NCBI RefSeq assembly: GCF_004212635.1
Contig: NZ_PSRT01000057.1
Location: forward strand, 1-52,075
DNA length: 52,075 bases
From: Bradyrhizobium genosp. SA-3
Lineage (GTDB): Bacteria > Pseudomonadota > Alphaproteobacteria > Rhizobiales > Xanthobacteraceae
Direction: 5' to 3'
How positions within the stretch are numbered: position 1 is the first letter of the stretch; each line of letters opens with the position of its first letter. The notes beneath the pieces are model-generated. The model made no database searches and was not told the DNA's origin. It saw only the letters and a program-made list of their open reading frames with translations. The position numbers and the translations under genes were made by a program. This document shows, one piece after another, positions 43,118 to 51,823 of the stretch.

Positions 43118-43843
43118 TCACACCATGTACTGGCCGCCGTTGACGGTCAGCGTCGAGCCGGTGATGGCGCCGGCCTCGTCGGCGGCGAGGAACACGACGG
43201 CGCGCGCGATCTCCTCGGGCTCGCCGAGGCGACCGATCGGGATCAGCGGCAGGATGGACTTTTCCAGCACGTCCTTCGGCACCGCCTGCACCATCTCGGT
43301 GTTGATGTAGCCGGGGCAGATCGCGTTCACGGTGACGCCGCCTTTGGCGTTCTCCAGCGCCAAGGCCTTGGTGAAGCCGATCTCGCCGGCCTTCGCCGCG
43401 GAATAATTCACCTGGCCGAACTGGCCCTTCTGTCCGTTGATCGAGGAGATGTTGATGATGCGGCCGAACTTGCGCCCGCGCATGCCTTCGATGACCTGGC
43501 GCGACATGTTGAACAGCGAACCGAGATTGGTACCGATCACGGCATTCCACTGCTCGAGGCTCATCTTGTGGAAGGCGCCGTCCTTGGTGATGCCGGCGTT
43601 GTTGACGAGCACGTCGATCGGGCCGACCTCGGCCTCGACCTTCTTCACGCCCTCGGCGCAGGCGTCGAAACTGCTGACGTCCCATTTGTAGACCGCGATG
43701 CCGGTCTCGGCCTTGAACTTCTCTGCCGCAGCATCATTGCCGGCATAGCTCGCCGCAACCTTGTAGCCAGCCGCCTTCAGCGCCTTGCTGATCGCAGCAC
43801 CGATGCCCCGCGTACCACCCGTGACCAATGCAACACGTGCCAT
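43118..43843 (-). CDS. phbB: Acetoacetyl-CoA reductase
   Basis: Reduces acetoacetyl-CoA to (R)-3-hydroxybutyryl-CoA with NADPH, the second step of polyhydroxybutyrate synthesis. 241 residues of the SDR family: the Rossmann motif GGTRGIG (9-15), NNAG (81-84), and the catalytic S134, Y147 and K151 (ISSINGQKGQFGQVNYSAAKAG). The SINGQKGQFGQ stretch is characteristic of PhbB as opposed to FabG. AAGGA lies seven bases before the ATG. It follows phaA on the same strand, but a strong terminator lies between, so the two may be transcribed separately or in unequal amounts. Confidence 0.95.
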   Translation of the reverse strand: MARVALVTGGTRGIGAAISKALKAAGYKVAASYAGNDAAAEKFKAETGIAVYKWDVSSFDACAEGVKKVEAEVGPIDVLVNNAGITKDGAFHKMSLEQWNAVIGTNLGSLFNMSRQVIEGMRGRKFGRIINISSINGQKGQFGQVNYSAAKAGEIGFTKALALENAKGGVTVNAICPGYINTEMVQAVPKDVLEKSILPLIPIGRLGEPEEIARAVVFLAADEAGAITGSTLTVNGGQYMV

Positions 43844-43938
43844 ATCGTATTCCTTCCCTTGGACTCTTCGGACGTTTCTGACGCGATCGTTTTTTAACTG
43901 CGGATTATGCGGGACGTTTGACGGACATCAAGAACAAA

Positions 43939-43972
43939 ACGCCCGGCGTTGAGCCGGGCGTTTCTCTTTAGT
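43939..43972 (-). terminator. Strong intrinsic terminator between phaA and phbB
   Basis: A 9-bp GC-rich stem ACGCCCGGC/GCCGGGCGT with loop GTTGA at 43939-43961. Read leftward the stem is followed by TTTTGTTCTT, right for the phaA transcript. Read rightward it has TTTCTCTTTA, so it could act in both directions; on that strand no gene ends here. It lies between the two genes of polyhydroxybutyrate synthesis. Confidence 0.75.
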
Positions 43973-44086
43973 CGAGGCGTGCGCAGTTGCGAAGAATATT
44001 TGATTTGCAACCGCCGCCTTTTTAATCGCGTGCAACGCACTCAGTCGCGTGTGCAGCGCACGCGTCAGTTACGTGTCAGGCTTTCC

Positions 44087-45265
<1,179 letters not shown>

Positions 45266-45271
45266 GGGCAT

Positions 45272-45568
45272 CTCCTGAGGTTGATTGGGGGCAGACGGGG
45301 CTGGGAAAAGGCTCGCCAGTCTCGGACGGCATCCTGTTAACGTCGTTGCGGCATGTCAATCGGCCGGAGACCGAATTCATGCCGCAGCGCATTCAAAATA
45401 GTGTTCTTGGCGCTTTCGCAAGCACGTTTTTGCTGCCCGATTAACCGTGGCGCACAAAACGGTAGCGTGACCCCTTTGAAAATGCTTATTTTGTTGCGTT
45501 GCGTACTCTTCCCGCCCTGCGGCATTGCCCGTCGGGTTCCCGTTCTCCGCGCTTGCAAGTGAGAGCCC
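45272..45568. promoter_or_regulatory. Divergent promoter region between phaA and phaR
   Basis: 297 bases without a gene. The 45475-45560 part has several TTGC and TGC elements (TTGCGTTGCG, CTGCGGCATTGCC, CTTGCAAG). PhaR proteins in Paracoccus and relatives bind TGC-rich sites in pha promoters, so autoregulation is likely. The exact -10/-35 elements are not clear. Confidence 0.4.
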
Positions 45569-46159
45569 ATGGCGAAATCAGACCAACCCACCACCATCAA
45601 GAAATACGCGAACCGCCGGCTCTATAATACCGGAACGAGCACTTATGTGACGCTCGAGGACCTCGCCGCCATGGTCAAGGACGGCGAAGATTTCCTGGTC
45701 TACGACGCCAAAACCGGCGACGACATCACCCGCTCCGTGCTCGCCCAGATCATCTTCGAGCAGGAGAACAAGGCCGGCCAGAACCTGCTCCCGACCACCT
45801 TCCTGCGCCAGCTCATCCGCTTCTATGGCGACAGCATGCAGATGGTGGTGCCGAAATATCTGGAACAGTCGATCGCGACTCTGACCCAGGAGCAGGAGAA
45901 ATTCCGCAAGCAGATCGCCAACACGCTGTCCGGCACACCCTTTGCTCCGCTCGAGGAGCAGGTCCGCCGCAACATGGAGCTGTTCCAGCAAACCTTCTCG
46001 ATGTTCAAGCCCTTCGCCGCGCCGCGCCCGGCGGCCAGCCCGGAGCCGGAGCCCGATGCCAATGCCGAGACGCCGAAGGACAGCAACATCGACGATCTGC
46101 GCCAGCAGATGAAGGAAATGCAGGAACGCCTCGAGCAGATGTCGAAGAAGGACGAGTAG
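45569..46159 (+). CDS. phaR: Polyhydroxyalkanoate synthesis repressor PhaR
   Basis: A 196-residue regulator that binds DNA and PHA granules and represses phasin and other pha genes until polymer is made. The PHB/PHA accumulation regulator DNA-binding domain starts IKKYANRRLYNTGTSTYVTLEDLAAMVKDGEDFLVYDAKTG (10-50). It is followed by the second domain (LAQIIFEQENKAGQ, FLRQLIRFYGDSMQ) and a C-terminal Pro/Glu-rich linker ending in a coiled-coil-like helix (DDLRQQMKEMQERLEQMSKK). Full length. It diverges from phaA. Confidence 0.95.
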   Translation: MAKSDQPTTIKKYANRRLYNTGTSTYVTLEDLAAMVKDGEDFLVYDAKTGDDITRSVLAQIIFEQENKAGQNLLPTTFLRQLIRFYGDSMQMVVPKYLEQSIATLTQEQEKFRKQIANTLSGTPFAPLEEQVRRNMELFQQTFSMFKPFAAPRPAASPEPEPDANAETPKDSNIDDLRQQMKEMQERLEQMSKKDE

Positions 46160-46202
46160 ATCTTGCTTTTGAGCCGGCCTTCCGCGAGCCGGAGGACGCG
46201 CC

Positions 46203-46823
46203 ATGTCCGATCGAAGCGTGCATTGGGACAACGTCTACGCCACCAAGGGCGAAGCCGAGGTCAGTTGGTTTCAGAACAGCCCGACGACCTCGCTCGCGAT
46301 GATTCACGCGGCCAATCCCGATCATGGCGCAGCCATCATCGATATCGGCGGCGGCGCATCGCGGCTGGTCGACGCCCTCCTGCAGGACGGATATCGCGAT
46401 GTCGCCGTGCTGGATCTCTCTGCCAACGCGCTTGACGTAGCGAAGAAGCGACTCGGCGCAGCCGCTTCAAGGGTCGACTGGATCGTCGCCGACGCCACGA
46501 CATGGCGCCCGGCAAAGACATACGATCTATGGCACGATCGTGCGGCGTTTCACTTCCTGACCGATCCCCGCGACAGGGCTGCGTATGTCGAGCGCCTGCG
46601 GTCGGCAGTTGCGCCCGGCGGTCACGTCATCATCGCGACGTTCGCGCCCGACGGCCCGGAGAAATGCAGCGGCCTGCCGGTGCAGCGCCATGACAGCGCG
46701 AGCCTGTTGGCGGAGTTGGGGGCGGAGTTCGAGCTGATCGAAACGCGCCGCGAGACGCACCACACGCCGTGGGATTCGACGCAGGCGTTTCAGTTCAGCC
46801 GGTTCAGGAGGCGGGCTGCTTAA
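46203..46823 (+). CDS. Class I SAM-dependent methyltransferase
   Basis: A 206-residue small methyltransferase. It opens HWDNVYATKGEAEVSWFQ, a start common to a thiopurine S-methyltransferase-like/COG0500 group; motif I is IIDIGGGASRLVDALL (45-60), with VAVLDLSANALDVAKKRLG and DLWHDRAAFHFLTDPRDRAAY following. The IDIGGGAS form (three glycines) is typical of the group I recall as rhizobial class I methyltransferases. The substrate is unknown. It starts 43 bases after phaR and may be co-transcribed. Confidence 0.87.
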   Translation: MSDRSVHWDNVYATKGEAEVSWFQNSPTTSLAMIHAANPDHGAAIIDIGGGASRLVDALLQDGYRDVAVLDLSANALDVAKKRLGAAASRVDWIVADATTWRPAKTYDLWHDRAAFHFLTDPRDRAAYVERLRSAVAPGGHVIIATFAPDGPEKCSGLPVQRHDSASLLAELGAEFELIETRRETHHTPWDSTQAFQFSRFRRRAA

Positions 46824-46875
46824 CCTGTGGCCCGCGCGCACTCCGGCCCGTAGCTTCGCGGTGCTTCCGCAATTC

Positions 46876-46953
46876 GTCATTGCGAGCGCAGCGAAGCAAT
46901 CCAGACTGCGTCCGCGGAAAGATTCTGGATTGCTTCGCTGCGCTCGCAATGAC
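46876..46953. repeat. Palindromic intergenic repeat, family 5
   Basis: A 78-base near-perfect hairpin: GTCATTGCGAGCGCAGCGAA and AAGCAATCCAG on the left, CTGGATTGCTT and CGCTGCGCTCGCAATGAC on the right. The arms are about 31 bases. It lies between convergent methyltransferase and aminotransferase genes and is well placed to act as a bidirectional terminator. Confidence 0.85.
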
Positions 46954-46975
46954 GGAGTTCGCGGAAGCAGCTAGC

Positions 46976-47863
46976 TCAAGCCGCCAGCTTCACCGCATGC
47001 GCAAAATCCCAATAGAGTTTTCGCGCCCGGGTGTAGAACGGACCCGGCTTCAGCTCACGCTCGTCGATGCGGATCACGGGCGCGACCTTGGCGAAATTGC
47101 CGCTGGAGAAGATCTCGTCGGCGGCGAGGAAATCGGCATAGCGCAGCGTCTTCTCGACCACGGTGATGCCGTCGCCGCGAAGCAGGCTGATGACGCGCTG
47201 GCGCGTGATGCCGTTGAGGAAGGTGCCGTTGGGCACCGGCGTGTAGACCACGCCGTCCTTGGCCATGAACACGTTGGAATTGCCGAACTCGGCGACGTTG
47301 CCGAGCATGTCGAGCATCAACGCGTTCTGAAAGCCGCGCGAGGCGGCTTCCGCCAACGCGCGCGAATTGTTCGGATAGAGGCAGGCGGCCTTGGCCTCGA
47401 CCGGCGCGCATTCGGCGGTAGGCCTGCGGAACGGCGACAGCGTGATGGCGTTGCCGACGGGTTTTGGCATCGGCGCCTCGTAGATGCACAGGCACCAAAT
47501 GGTGGTCTCGGGGTCGAACAGCACGCCGCCGCCCGAGCCGTTCTGCGCCCAATACATCGGACGGATGTAGAGTTCGGCATTGGCCGCGAAGCGCGCGATG
47601 CCCTCGCGCGCGAGCGTGAGCCAGGTGTCGGTGTCGACCACCGGCTTGAGGCCAAAGTTGACCGCGGATTGATTGGCGCGAGCGACGTGGCGGTCGAGAT
47701 CGGGCGCCACACCCTCGAACGCGCGCGCACCGTCGAACACGATCGAGCCGAGCCAGGCCGCATGCGTGCGCGGGCCCATGATCGGCACATTGCCGTCATG
47801 CCATTTGCCCTCGAAGAAGGTCCAGCTCGGCGAATATTCGATGGGCTTCTTGATCTCGGCCAT
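46976..47863 (-). CDS. Branched-chain amino acid aminotransferase family (class IV PLP)
   Basis: Transfers amino groups between branched-chain amino acids and 2-oxoglutarate, with PLP. 295 residues from ATG 47863, which has GGGGAGG six bases upstream. The PLP lysine is K158 (VEAKAACLYPNNSRALAEA), with R101-region LYIRPMYW and the AEFGNSNVF glutamate E192 that contacts the pyridine nitrogen. The FDGARAFEGVAPDLDRH opening is the usual class IV start. The normal IlvE-type SGTAA motif near the C-terminus appears as IFSSGNFAKVAPV, so it may be a variant with another substrate, such as a D-amino acid or 4-amino-4-deoxychorismate lyase-like role. Confidence 0.88.
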   Translation of the reverse strand: MAEIKKPIEYSPSWTFFEGKWHDGNVPIMGPRTHAAWLGSIVFDGARAFEGVAPDLDRHVARANQSAVNFGLKPVVDTDTWLTLAREGIARFAANAELYIRPMYWAQNGSGGGVLFDPETTIWCLCIYEAPMPKPVGNAITLSPFRRPTAECAPVEAKAACLYPNNSRALAEAASRGFQNALMLDMLGNVAEFGNSNVFMAKDGVVYTPVPNGTFLNGITRQRVISLLRGDGITVVEKTLRYADFLAADEIFSSGNFAKVAPVIRIDERELKPGPFYTRARKLYWDFAHAVKLAA

Positions 47864-47982
47864 GACCGGCCTCCCCTTGGCGTGATGCCGCACTATAGCG
47901 CCACTATTGGTCGCAATTTCTAAATGATTCCCTGCGGGAAGATGGTGAGTTACCCTCTCCTCTTGCCGGAGAACGAAAGATC

Positions 47983-48918
47983 ATGCCGCTCGATCCGCTC
48001 GCAAAGCGCTTGTTGACCATGATGGCTGCCGCCGCGCCGCAGGCACGAAGCCGGCCGAGCGTAGAGGCACGGCGGCAGTCATTGGCCAAGCTGATGCAGT
48101 TCGCGCGCGCCGATGCGCCGGATGTGACGACGTCCGACGGCAGGCTGCCCGGCCCCGGCGGCGAGCTGCCCTATCGCCTCTATGCGCCCGCAAGCGCCGG
48201 TGAACGCGCGCCGGGCTTCGTGTTCTTTCACGGCGGCGGCCTCGTCGCCGGCAGCATTGCCACGCATGACCGCATCGCGGCGGCGCTGGCGCACGCGACC
48301 GGCTGCCGCCTCGTCTCGGTCGACTACCGGCTCGCGCCCGAGGACAAATTTCCCGCCGCCGTCGACGATGCGATCGCCGCCACCGAATGGGTCGCGCGCG
48401 AAGCACCAACACTCGGCATCGATGCCGAACGGCTGGTGGTCGGCGGCGATTCTGCCGGCGCCACGCTGGCTGCGATCGTGTGCCAGGAGGCGGTTCAGAA
48501 CGCAGGCCTCTGCATCGTCGCGCAATGCCTGATCTGCCCGGTACTGGATTTCGAAGAGACCTCGCCCTCGCGCGAGGAATTCGCCGAGGGTCATCTGATC
48601 GATCGCGCCACGATCGAAGCCGATCTCGCCGACTATCTGCCGGTCGGCCTGGATGCCGCCGACCCCCGCGTCTCGCCCCTGCGCGCGACGCAGCTCACAG
48701 GCCTGCCGACGGCGATCATCCACACCGCCGAGTTCGATCCGATGCGCGACGAAGGCAATGCCTATGCCCGCAAGCTGCTCGCCGCGGGCGTCGTCGTCGA
48801 GCATGTCTGCCACGACGGCATGGTCCACAATTTCCACGCCATGGGCGCGATCCTGCCGCAGGCGCAGCTCGTGCTATCGCAGATCGGCGAGCAGGTCAGG
48901 CGCGCGGTTGCGAGGTGA
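47983..48918 (+). CDS. Alpha/beta hydrolase, HSL-type (family IV) esterase
   Basis: A 311-residue esterase or lipase of the hormone-sensitive lipase group. The oxyanion-hole motif HGGG is at 83-86 (VFFHGGGLVAGS), the nucleophile S157 in GGDSAG, the catalytic Asp near 250 (AEFDPMRDEG) and the His near 280 (DGMVHNFHAMG). No signal peptide or membrane segment is visible, so it is probably cytoplasmic. It would cut small acyl esters; the natural substrate is unknown. It diverges from the aminotransferase and faces a small secreted protein gene. Confidence 0.9.
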   Translation: MPLDPLAKRLLTMMAAAAPQARSRPSVEARRQSLAKLMQFARADAPDVTTSDGRLPGPGGELPYRLYAPASAGERAPGFVFFHGGGLVAGSIATHDRIAAALAHATGCRLVSVDYRLAPEDKFPAAVDDAIAATEWVAREAPTLGIDAERLVVGGDSAGATLAAIVCQEAVQNAGLCIVAQCLICPVLDFEETSPSREEFAEGHLIDRATIEADLADYLPVGLDAADPRVSPLRATQLTGLPTAIIHTAEFDPMRDEGNAYARKLLAAGVVVEHVCHDGMVHNFHAMGAILPQAQLVLSQIGEQVRRAVAR

Positions 48919-48957
48919 GGTCTTTCCCTCACCCCGTTGTGGACGAAGAAAGCAGCA

Positions 48958-49206
48958 TCACACCCTTGCGCCGATCACCGCGCGCGCCGCGGTCACGTAT
49001 TCAGGCCAATGCGCGTCCGCATAACGCTCGGCCTGGCGCGCACAAGCAAGGTCAGGCGCATGAGCTGCTGCAATCATGCGCGCAAAGCGCTCTTCGGCAA
49101 CGGTGGCGTCGTCCATGGCAAGCTGCGGCGCGGCAGCTACCGCTGCGGTCGGAGCGACGACGAGCCCCGCCAGTCCAGTGAGCAAGATGCGGCGTGACGT
49201 TTTCAT
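48958..49206 (-). CDS. Small exported protein of unknown function
   Basis: An 82-residue protein from ATG 49206; AGGAA lies nine bases upstream. It begins MKTSRRILLTGLAGLVVAPTAAVAAAP, a signal peptide with an SRR stretch of twin-arginine type and cleavage near AVA-AA, leaving about 55 residues. The mature part (DDATVAEERFARMIAAAHAPDLACARQAERYADAHWPEYVTAARAV) is charged and helical with one Cys. No family is recognised. The frame upstream to 49422 lacks a signal and is not used. Confidence 0.6.
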   Translation of the reverse strand: MKTSRRILLTGLAGLVVAPTAAVAAAPQLAMDDATVAEERFARMIAAAHAPDLACARQAERYADAHWPEYVTAARAVIGARV

Positions 49207-49324
49207 GGCTGTCATTTCCTGTTGCCCTGTCCTGTTTCTCTTGCGCTTGCAATCATGAGCGGCGAATGCGTGCGACAAGGTAGCGCTCCGCTTCCGCCCG
49301 GTCCAGAAGCGCAAATGTGGCAAG

Positions 49325-49885
49325 CTAGTCCGGCACCGGCACGTCGAACGTGTTGAGCGTGACCGAGACCATGCAGTAAACGCCGACGAGGTAGGAGAGT
49401 TCGGCCGCGCCGTGCTCGCCAAACTCCTTCACGGCGGCGCGCCAGGTCAATTCCGGCAGAACGCCGCCACCGACCAGCGCGGACGCCACGTCATAGGCGA
49501 CGGCCTCCTGCCTGGTGAGATCGACCGGCCGCTGTCCGGCGACGATGGTCGCGAGCTTCTCGTCGGACAGGCCGCGCTGCTCGGCGACCAGCACATGGGC
49601 GTAGAGCTCGTAGCCGGAACGGAAATGCGAGCCGGTGACGAGGATGGCGACCTCGCGCACCGGCGCCGGCAGCAGCGGGTTCGACGCGATCGCCTTGACC
49701 AGCTCCCACACCGGCTTGCCGAAGCGTGGCTCGCGAATCCAGGGATTCCAGGGCCCGAGCAGCGCGCCATCGCCGCGCATGTTCACAAAACCCTTGAAGT
49801 GGTCCTTGATGCCGGCTCGCATGTCGTCATAGAGCGGCTTCTGTTCGTCGGTCAGATCCTTGGGATCGAGAATGGGAAGGCGCAC
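49325..49885 (-). CDS. Carboxymuconolactone decarboxylase (AhpD-like) family protein
   Basis: A 186-residue protein of the CMD family; the GTG at 49885 has GAGGAG nine bases upstream. The segment LVKAIASNPLLPAPVREVAILVTGSHFRSGYELYAHVLVAEQRGLSDEKLATIVAG is the CMD core. Members with a CXXC motif are peroxidase-type AhpD; here the position holds no CXXC (GSHFRSGYELYAH), so it is the redox-inactive kind often called an alkylhydroperoxidase-related or CMD protein. The actual role is unknown. It lies between the small exported protein and the Lrp gene on the same strand. Confidence 0.9.
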   Translation of the reverse strand: MRLPILDPKDLTDEQKPLYDDMRAGIKDHFKGFVNMRGDGALLGPWNPWIREPRFGKPVWELVKAIASNPLLPAPVREVAILVTGSHFRSGYELYAHVLVAEQRGLSDEKLATIVAGQRPVDLTRQEAVAYDVASALVGGGVLPELTWRAAVKEFGEHGAAELSYLVGVYCMVSVTLNTFDVPVPD

Positions 49886-49967
49886 GGCGGGGATCTCCTC
49901 GTTGAGAAGATGCGAGGCTCGCCTGCATGCAGGCGCAGGGCAAGTGAAGTTGCCGTGACGGGCGCGC

Positions 49968-50432
49968 TCAAAACTCCAGCGGCGCGTTGTCGACGACCTC
50001 CTTCATCACGAAGAAAGTGCGGGTCTGGCGCACGCCGGGCAGCGCGATCAGCTGCTCGCCATGGATGCGGTTGAAATCCTCCATGTCGCCGACGCGGATC
50101 TTGAGGAAATAGTCGAAATCGCCGGCGACGAGGTGGCAGTCGAGCACGAACTTCAATTTTGCGATCGCCTGCTCGAAAGTGGCAAAACTCTCCGGGGTCG
50201 AGCGGTCGAGCACGACGCCGACCATCACCAGCGTGCCCTTCGCCACCTTCTTCGGCGCCACCATGGCGCGCACAGTCGCAATGAAGCCATCCTCGAACAG
50301 GCGCTGGGTGCGGCGATGGCAGGTGGCGGGGCTGATCGCGACGGTTTCGGCCAGCTCGGCGTTGCTGAGTCGACCGTTATTCTGCAGCAATCGCAATATC
50401 TTAAGGTCGATACGGTCGAGCCGGGCAGACAT
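49968..50432 (-). CDS. acdR: Lrp/AsnC family transcriptional regulator, adjacent to acdS
   Basis: A 154-residue Lrp-type regulator from ATG 50432; the frame continues to 50579, and ATG 50447 is possible. The HTH is LDRIDLKILRLLQNNGRLSNAELAETVAISPATCHRRTQRLFEDGFI (4-50), followed by the RAM ligand domain with FDYFLKIRVGDMEDFNRI. It is divergent from acdS across 159 bases. In Pseudomonas and Azospirillum a divergent Lrp-type protein, AcdR, controls ACC deaminase, so the symbol is given by context; the Lrp family assignment is firm. Confidence 0.88.
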   Translation of the reverse strand: MSARLDRIDLKILRLLQNNGRLSNAELAETVAISPATCHRRTQRLFEDGFIATVRAMVAPKKVAKGTLVMVGVVLDRSTPESFATFEQAIAKLKFVLDCHLVAGDFDYFLKIRVGDMEDFNRIHGEQLIALPGVRQTRTFFVMKEVVDNAPLEF

Positions 50433-50482
50433 GGAAGAAACTTTCATTTCCAAGCGAAATTCTGAAATGATTAGATGAGATA

Positions 50483-50497
50483 TGCGTAAGTTACGCA
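50483..50497. promoter_or_regulatory. Palindromic operator candidate between acdS and its Lrp regulator
   Basis: A perfect 15-base inverted repeat TGCGTAA-g-TTACGCA, in the AT-rich part of the gap. It lies 51 bases upstream of the Lrp ATG and 95 before the acdS ATG. Lrp-family boxes are AT-rich palindromes of about 15 bases, so it is the likely site of self- and acdS regulation. Confidence 0.55.
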
Positions 50498-50591
50498 AGC
50501 TATACCGCAATATTGCCGCCGTATTTGAGAGCACATTTCCTGCCGCAGGTGCTAGTTGCTGCGGCCAGCTCAACGCCAATCGGGATGACCC

Positions 50592-51608
50592 ATGATGCTG
50601 GAAAAATTCGCGCGCTACCCGCTCACCTTCGGCCCGACGCCGATCGAGAAGCTGGAGCGGCTGTCAAAACATCTCGGCGGCCAAGTCGAGGTCTATGCCA
50701 AGCGTGAGGACTGCAATTCCGGCCTTGCCTATGGCGGCAACAAGCTGCGCAAGCTCGAATACATCATTCCGGACGCGATCGCCTCCAACGCCGACACGCT
50801 GGTGTCGATCGGCGGCGTGCAGTCCAACCACACCCGCATGATCGCGGCGGTCGCCGCCAAGCTCGGCATGAAGTGCCGCCTGGTGCAGGAAGCCTGGGTG
50901 CCGCACGAGGACGCGGTCTATGACCGCGTCGGCAACATCATGCTCTCGCGCATCATGGGCGCCGACGTGCGCCTGGTCGACGACGGCTTCGACATCGGCA
51001 TCCGCAAGAGCTGGGAGCAGGCAATCGAGGAAGTGAAGGCGGCGGGCGGCAAGCCTTACGCGATTCCCGCCGGCGCCTCCGTGCACAAATTCGGCGGCCT
51101 CGGCTATGTCGGCTTCGCCGAGGAAGTCCGCAAGCAGGAGAAAGAGCTCGGCTTCAAGTTCGACTACATCGTCGTCTGCACCGTCACCGGCTCGACCCAT
51201 GCCGGCATGCTGGTCGGCTTCGCCGCCGACGGCCGCGAGCGCAAGGTGATCGGCATCGATGCATCGTTCACCCCTAGCCAGACGAAGGCCCAGGTGCTCG
51301 AGATCGCGCAGAATACCGCCAAGCTCGTCGAGCTCGGCAAGGAGCTCGTCACCGATGACGTCGTGCTGATCGAGGACTATGCCTATCCCGCCTATGGCGT
51401 GCCGTCGGAAGAGACCAAGGAAGCGATCCGCCTTACCGCACGTCTCGAAGGCATGATCACCGACCCCGTCTACGAGGGCAAGTCGATGCAGGGTCTGATC
51501 GATCTTGCGAAGAAAGGCTATTTCGAGAAGGGCGCGAAGATCCTCTACGCCCATCTCGGCGGCGCACCCGCGCTGAACGGATATGCATATGCGTTCCGGA
51601 ATGGGTGA
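50592..51608 (+). CDS. acdS: 1-aminocyclopropane-1-carboxylate (ACC) deaminase
   Basis: Splits the ethylene precursor ACC into 2-oxobutyrate and ammonia, lowering plant ethylene. 338 residues, the exact family length, with PLP. K51 (YGGNKLRKLEY) binds PLP; the ACC-specific residues Y294, E295 (DPVYEGKSM) and L322 are all present, which separates a true AcdS from D-cysteine desulfhydrases of the same fold. QSNHTRMIAAVAAKLGMKC and the GTGSTHAG-like VTGSTHAGMLVGF are also visible. It is divergent from the Lrp regulator and has a family 1 repeat after it. No NifA/sigma-54 site was found. Confidence 0.97.
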   Translation: MMLEKFARYPLTFGPTPIEKLERLSKHLGGQVEVYAKREDCNSGLAYGGNKLRKLEYIIPDAIASNADTLVSIGGVQSNHTRMIAAVAAKLGMKCRLVQEAWVPHEDAVYDRVGNIMLSRIMGADVRLVDDGFDIGIRKSWEQAIEEVKAAGGKPYAIPAGASVHKFGGLGYVGFAEEVRKQEKELGFKFDYIVVCTVTGSTHAGMLVGFAADGRERKVIGIDASFTPSQTKAQVLEIAQNTAKLVELGKELVTDDVVLIEDYAYPAYGVPSEETKEAIRLTARLEGMITDPVYEGKSMQGLIDLAKKGYFEKGAKILYAHLGGAPALNGYAYAFRNG

Positions 51609-51637
51609 GGCACTCAGCTCTCGCCTCATACACAGTT

Positions 51638-51783
51638 GTCGTCCCGGACAAGCGTAAGCGCAGATCCGGGACCCATAGCCACAGGATCGCGTTTGGCGAA
51701 GACTCGTTGTTACCAGCCTGCCGCAATAACTTCTTCCTGTGGTTATGGATCCCGGATCTGCGCTTACGCTTGTCCGGGATGAC
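51638..51783. repeat. Palindromic intergenic repeat, family 1, copy D
   Basis: A 146-base element with ends GTCGTCCCGG and CCGGGATGAC. Its arms are the longest of the family, about 49 bases, running from GTCGTCCCGGACAAGCG through GGGACCCATAGCCACAGGA and mirrored on the right by TCCTGTGGTTATGGATCCC and CGCTTGTCCGGGATGAC. In place of the TGCGCA palindrome it has TAAGCGCAGAT. It separates acdS from recQ. Confidence 0.85.
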
Positions 51784-51823
51784 GTGGGAAGGAGTTGAGT
51801 GCGACAACAAACGCTGCGTTGCC

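Noticed and set aside
50530..50560. Sigma-54 (-24/-12) promoter before acdS
   Set aside because: GGTGCTAGTTGC looks similar, but the GG-to-GC spacing is eight bases, not the required ten.
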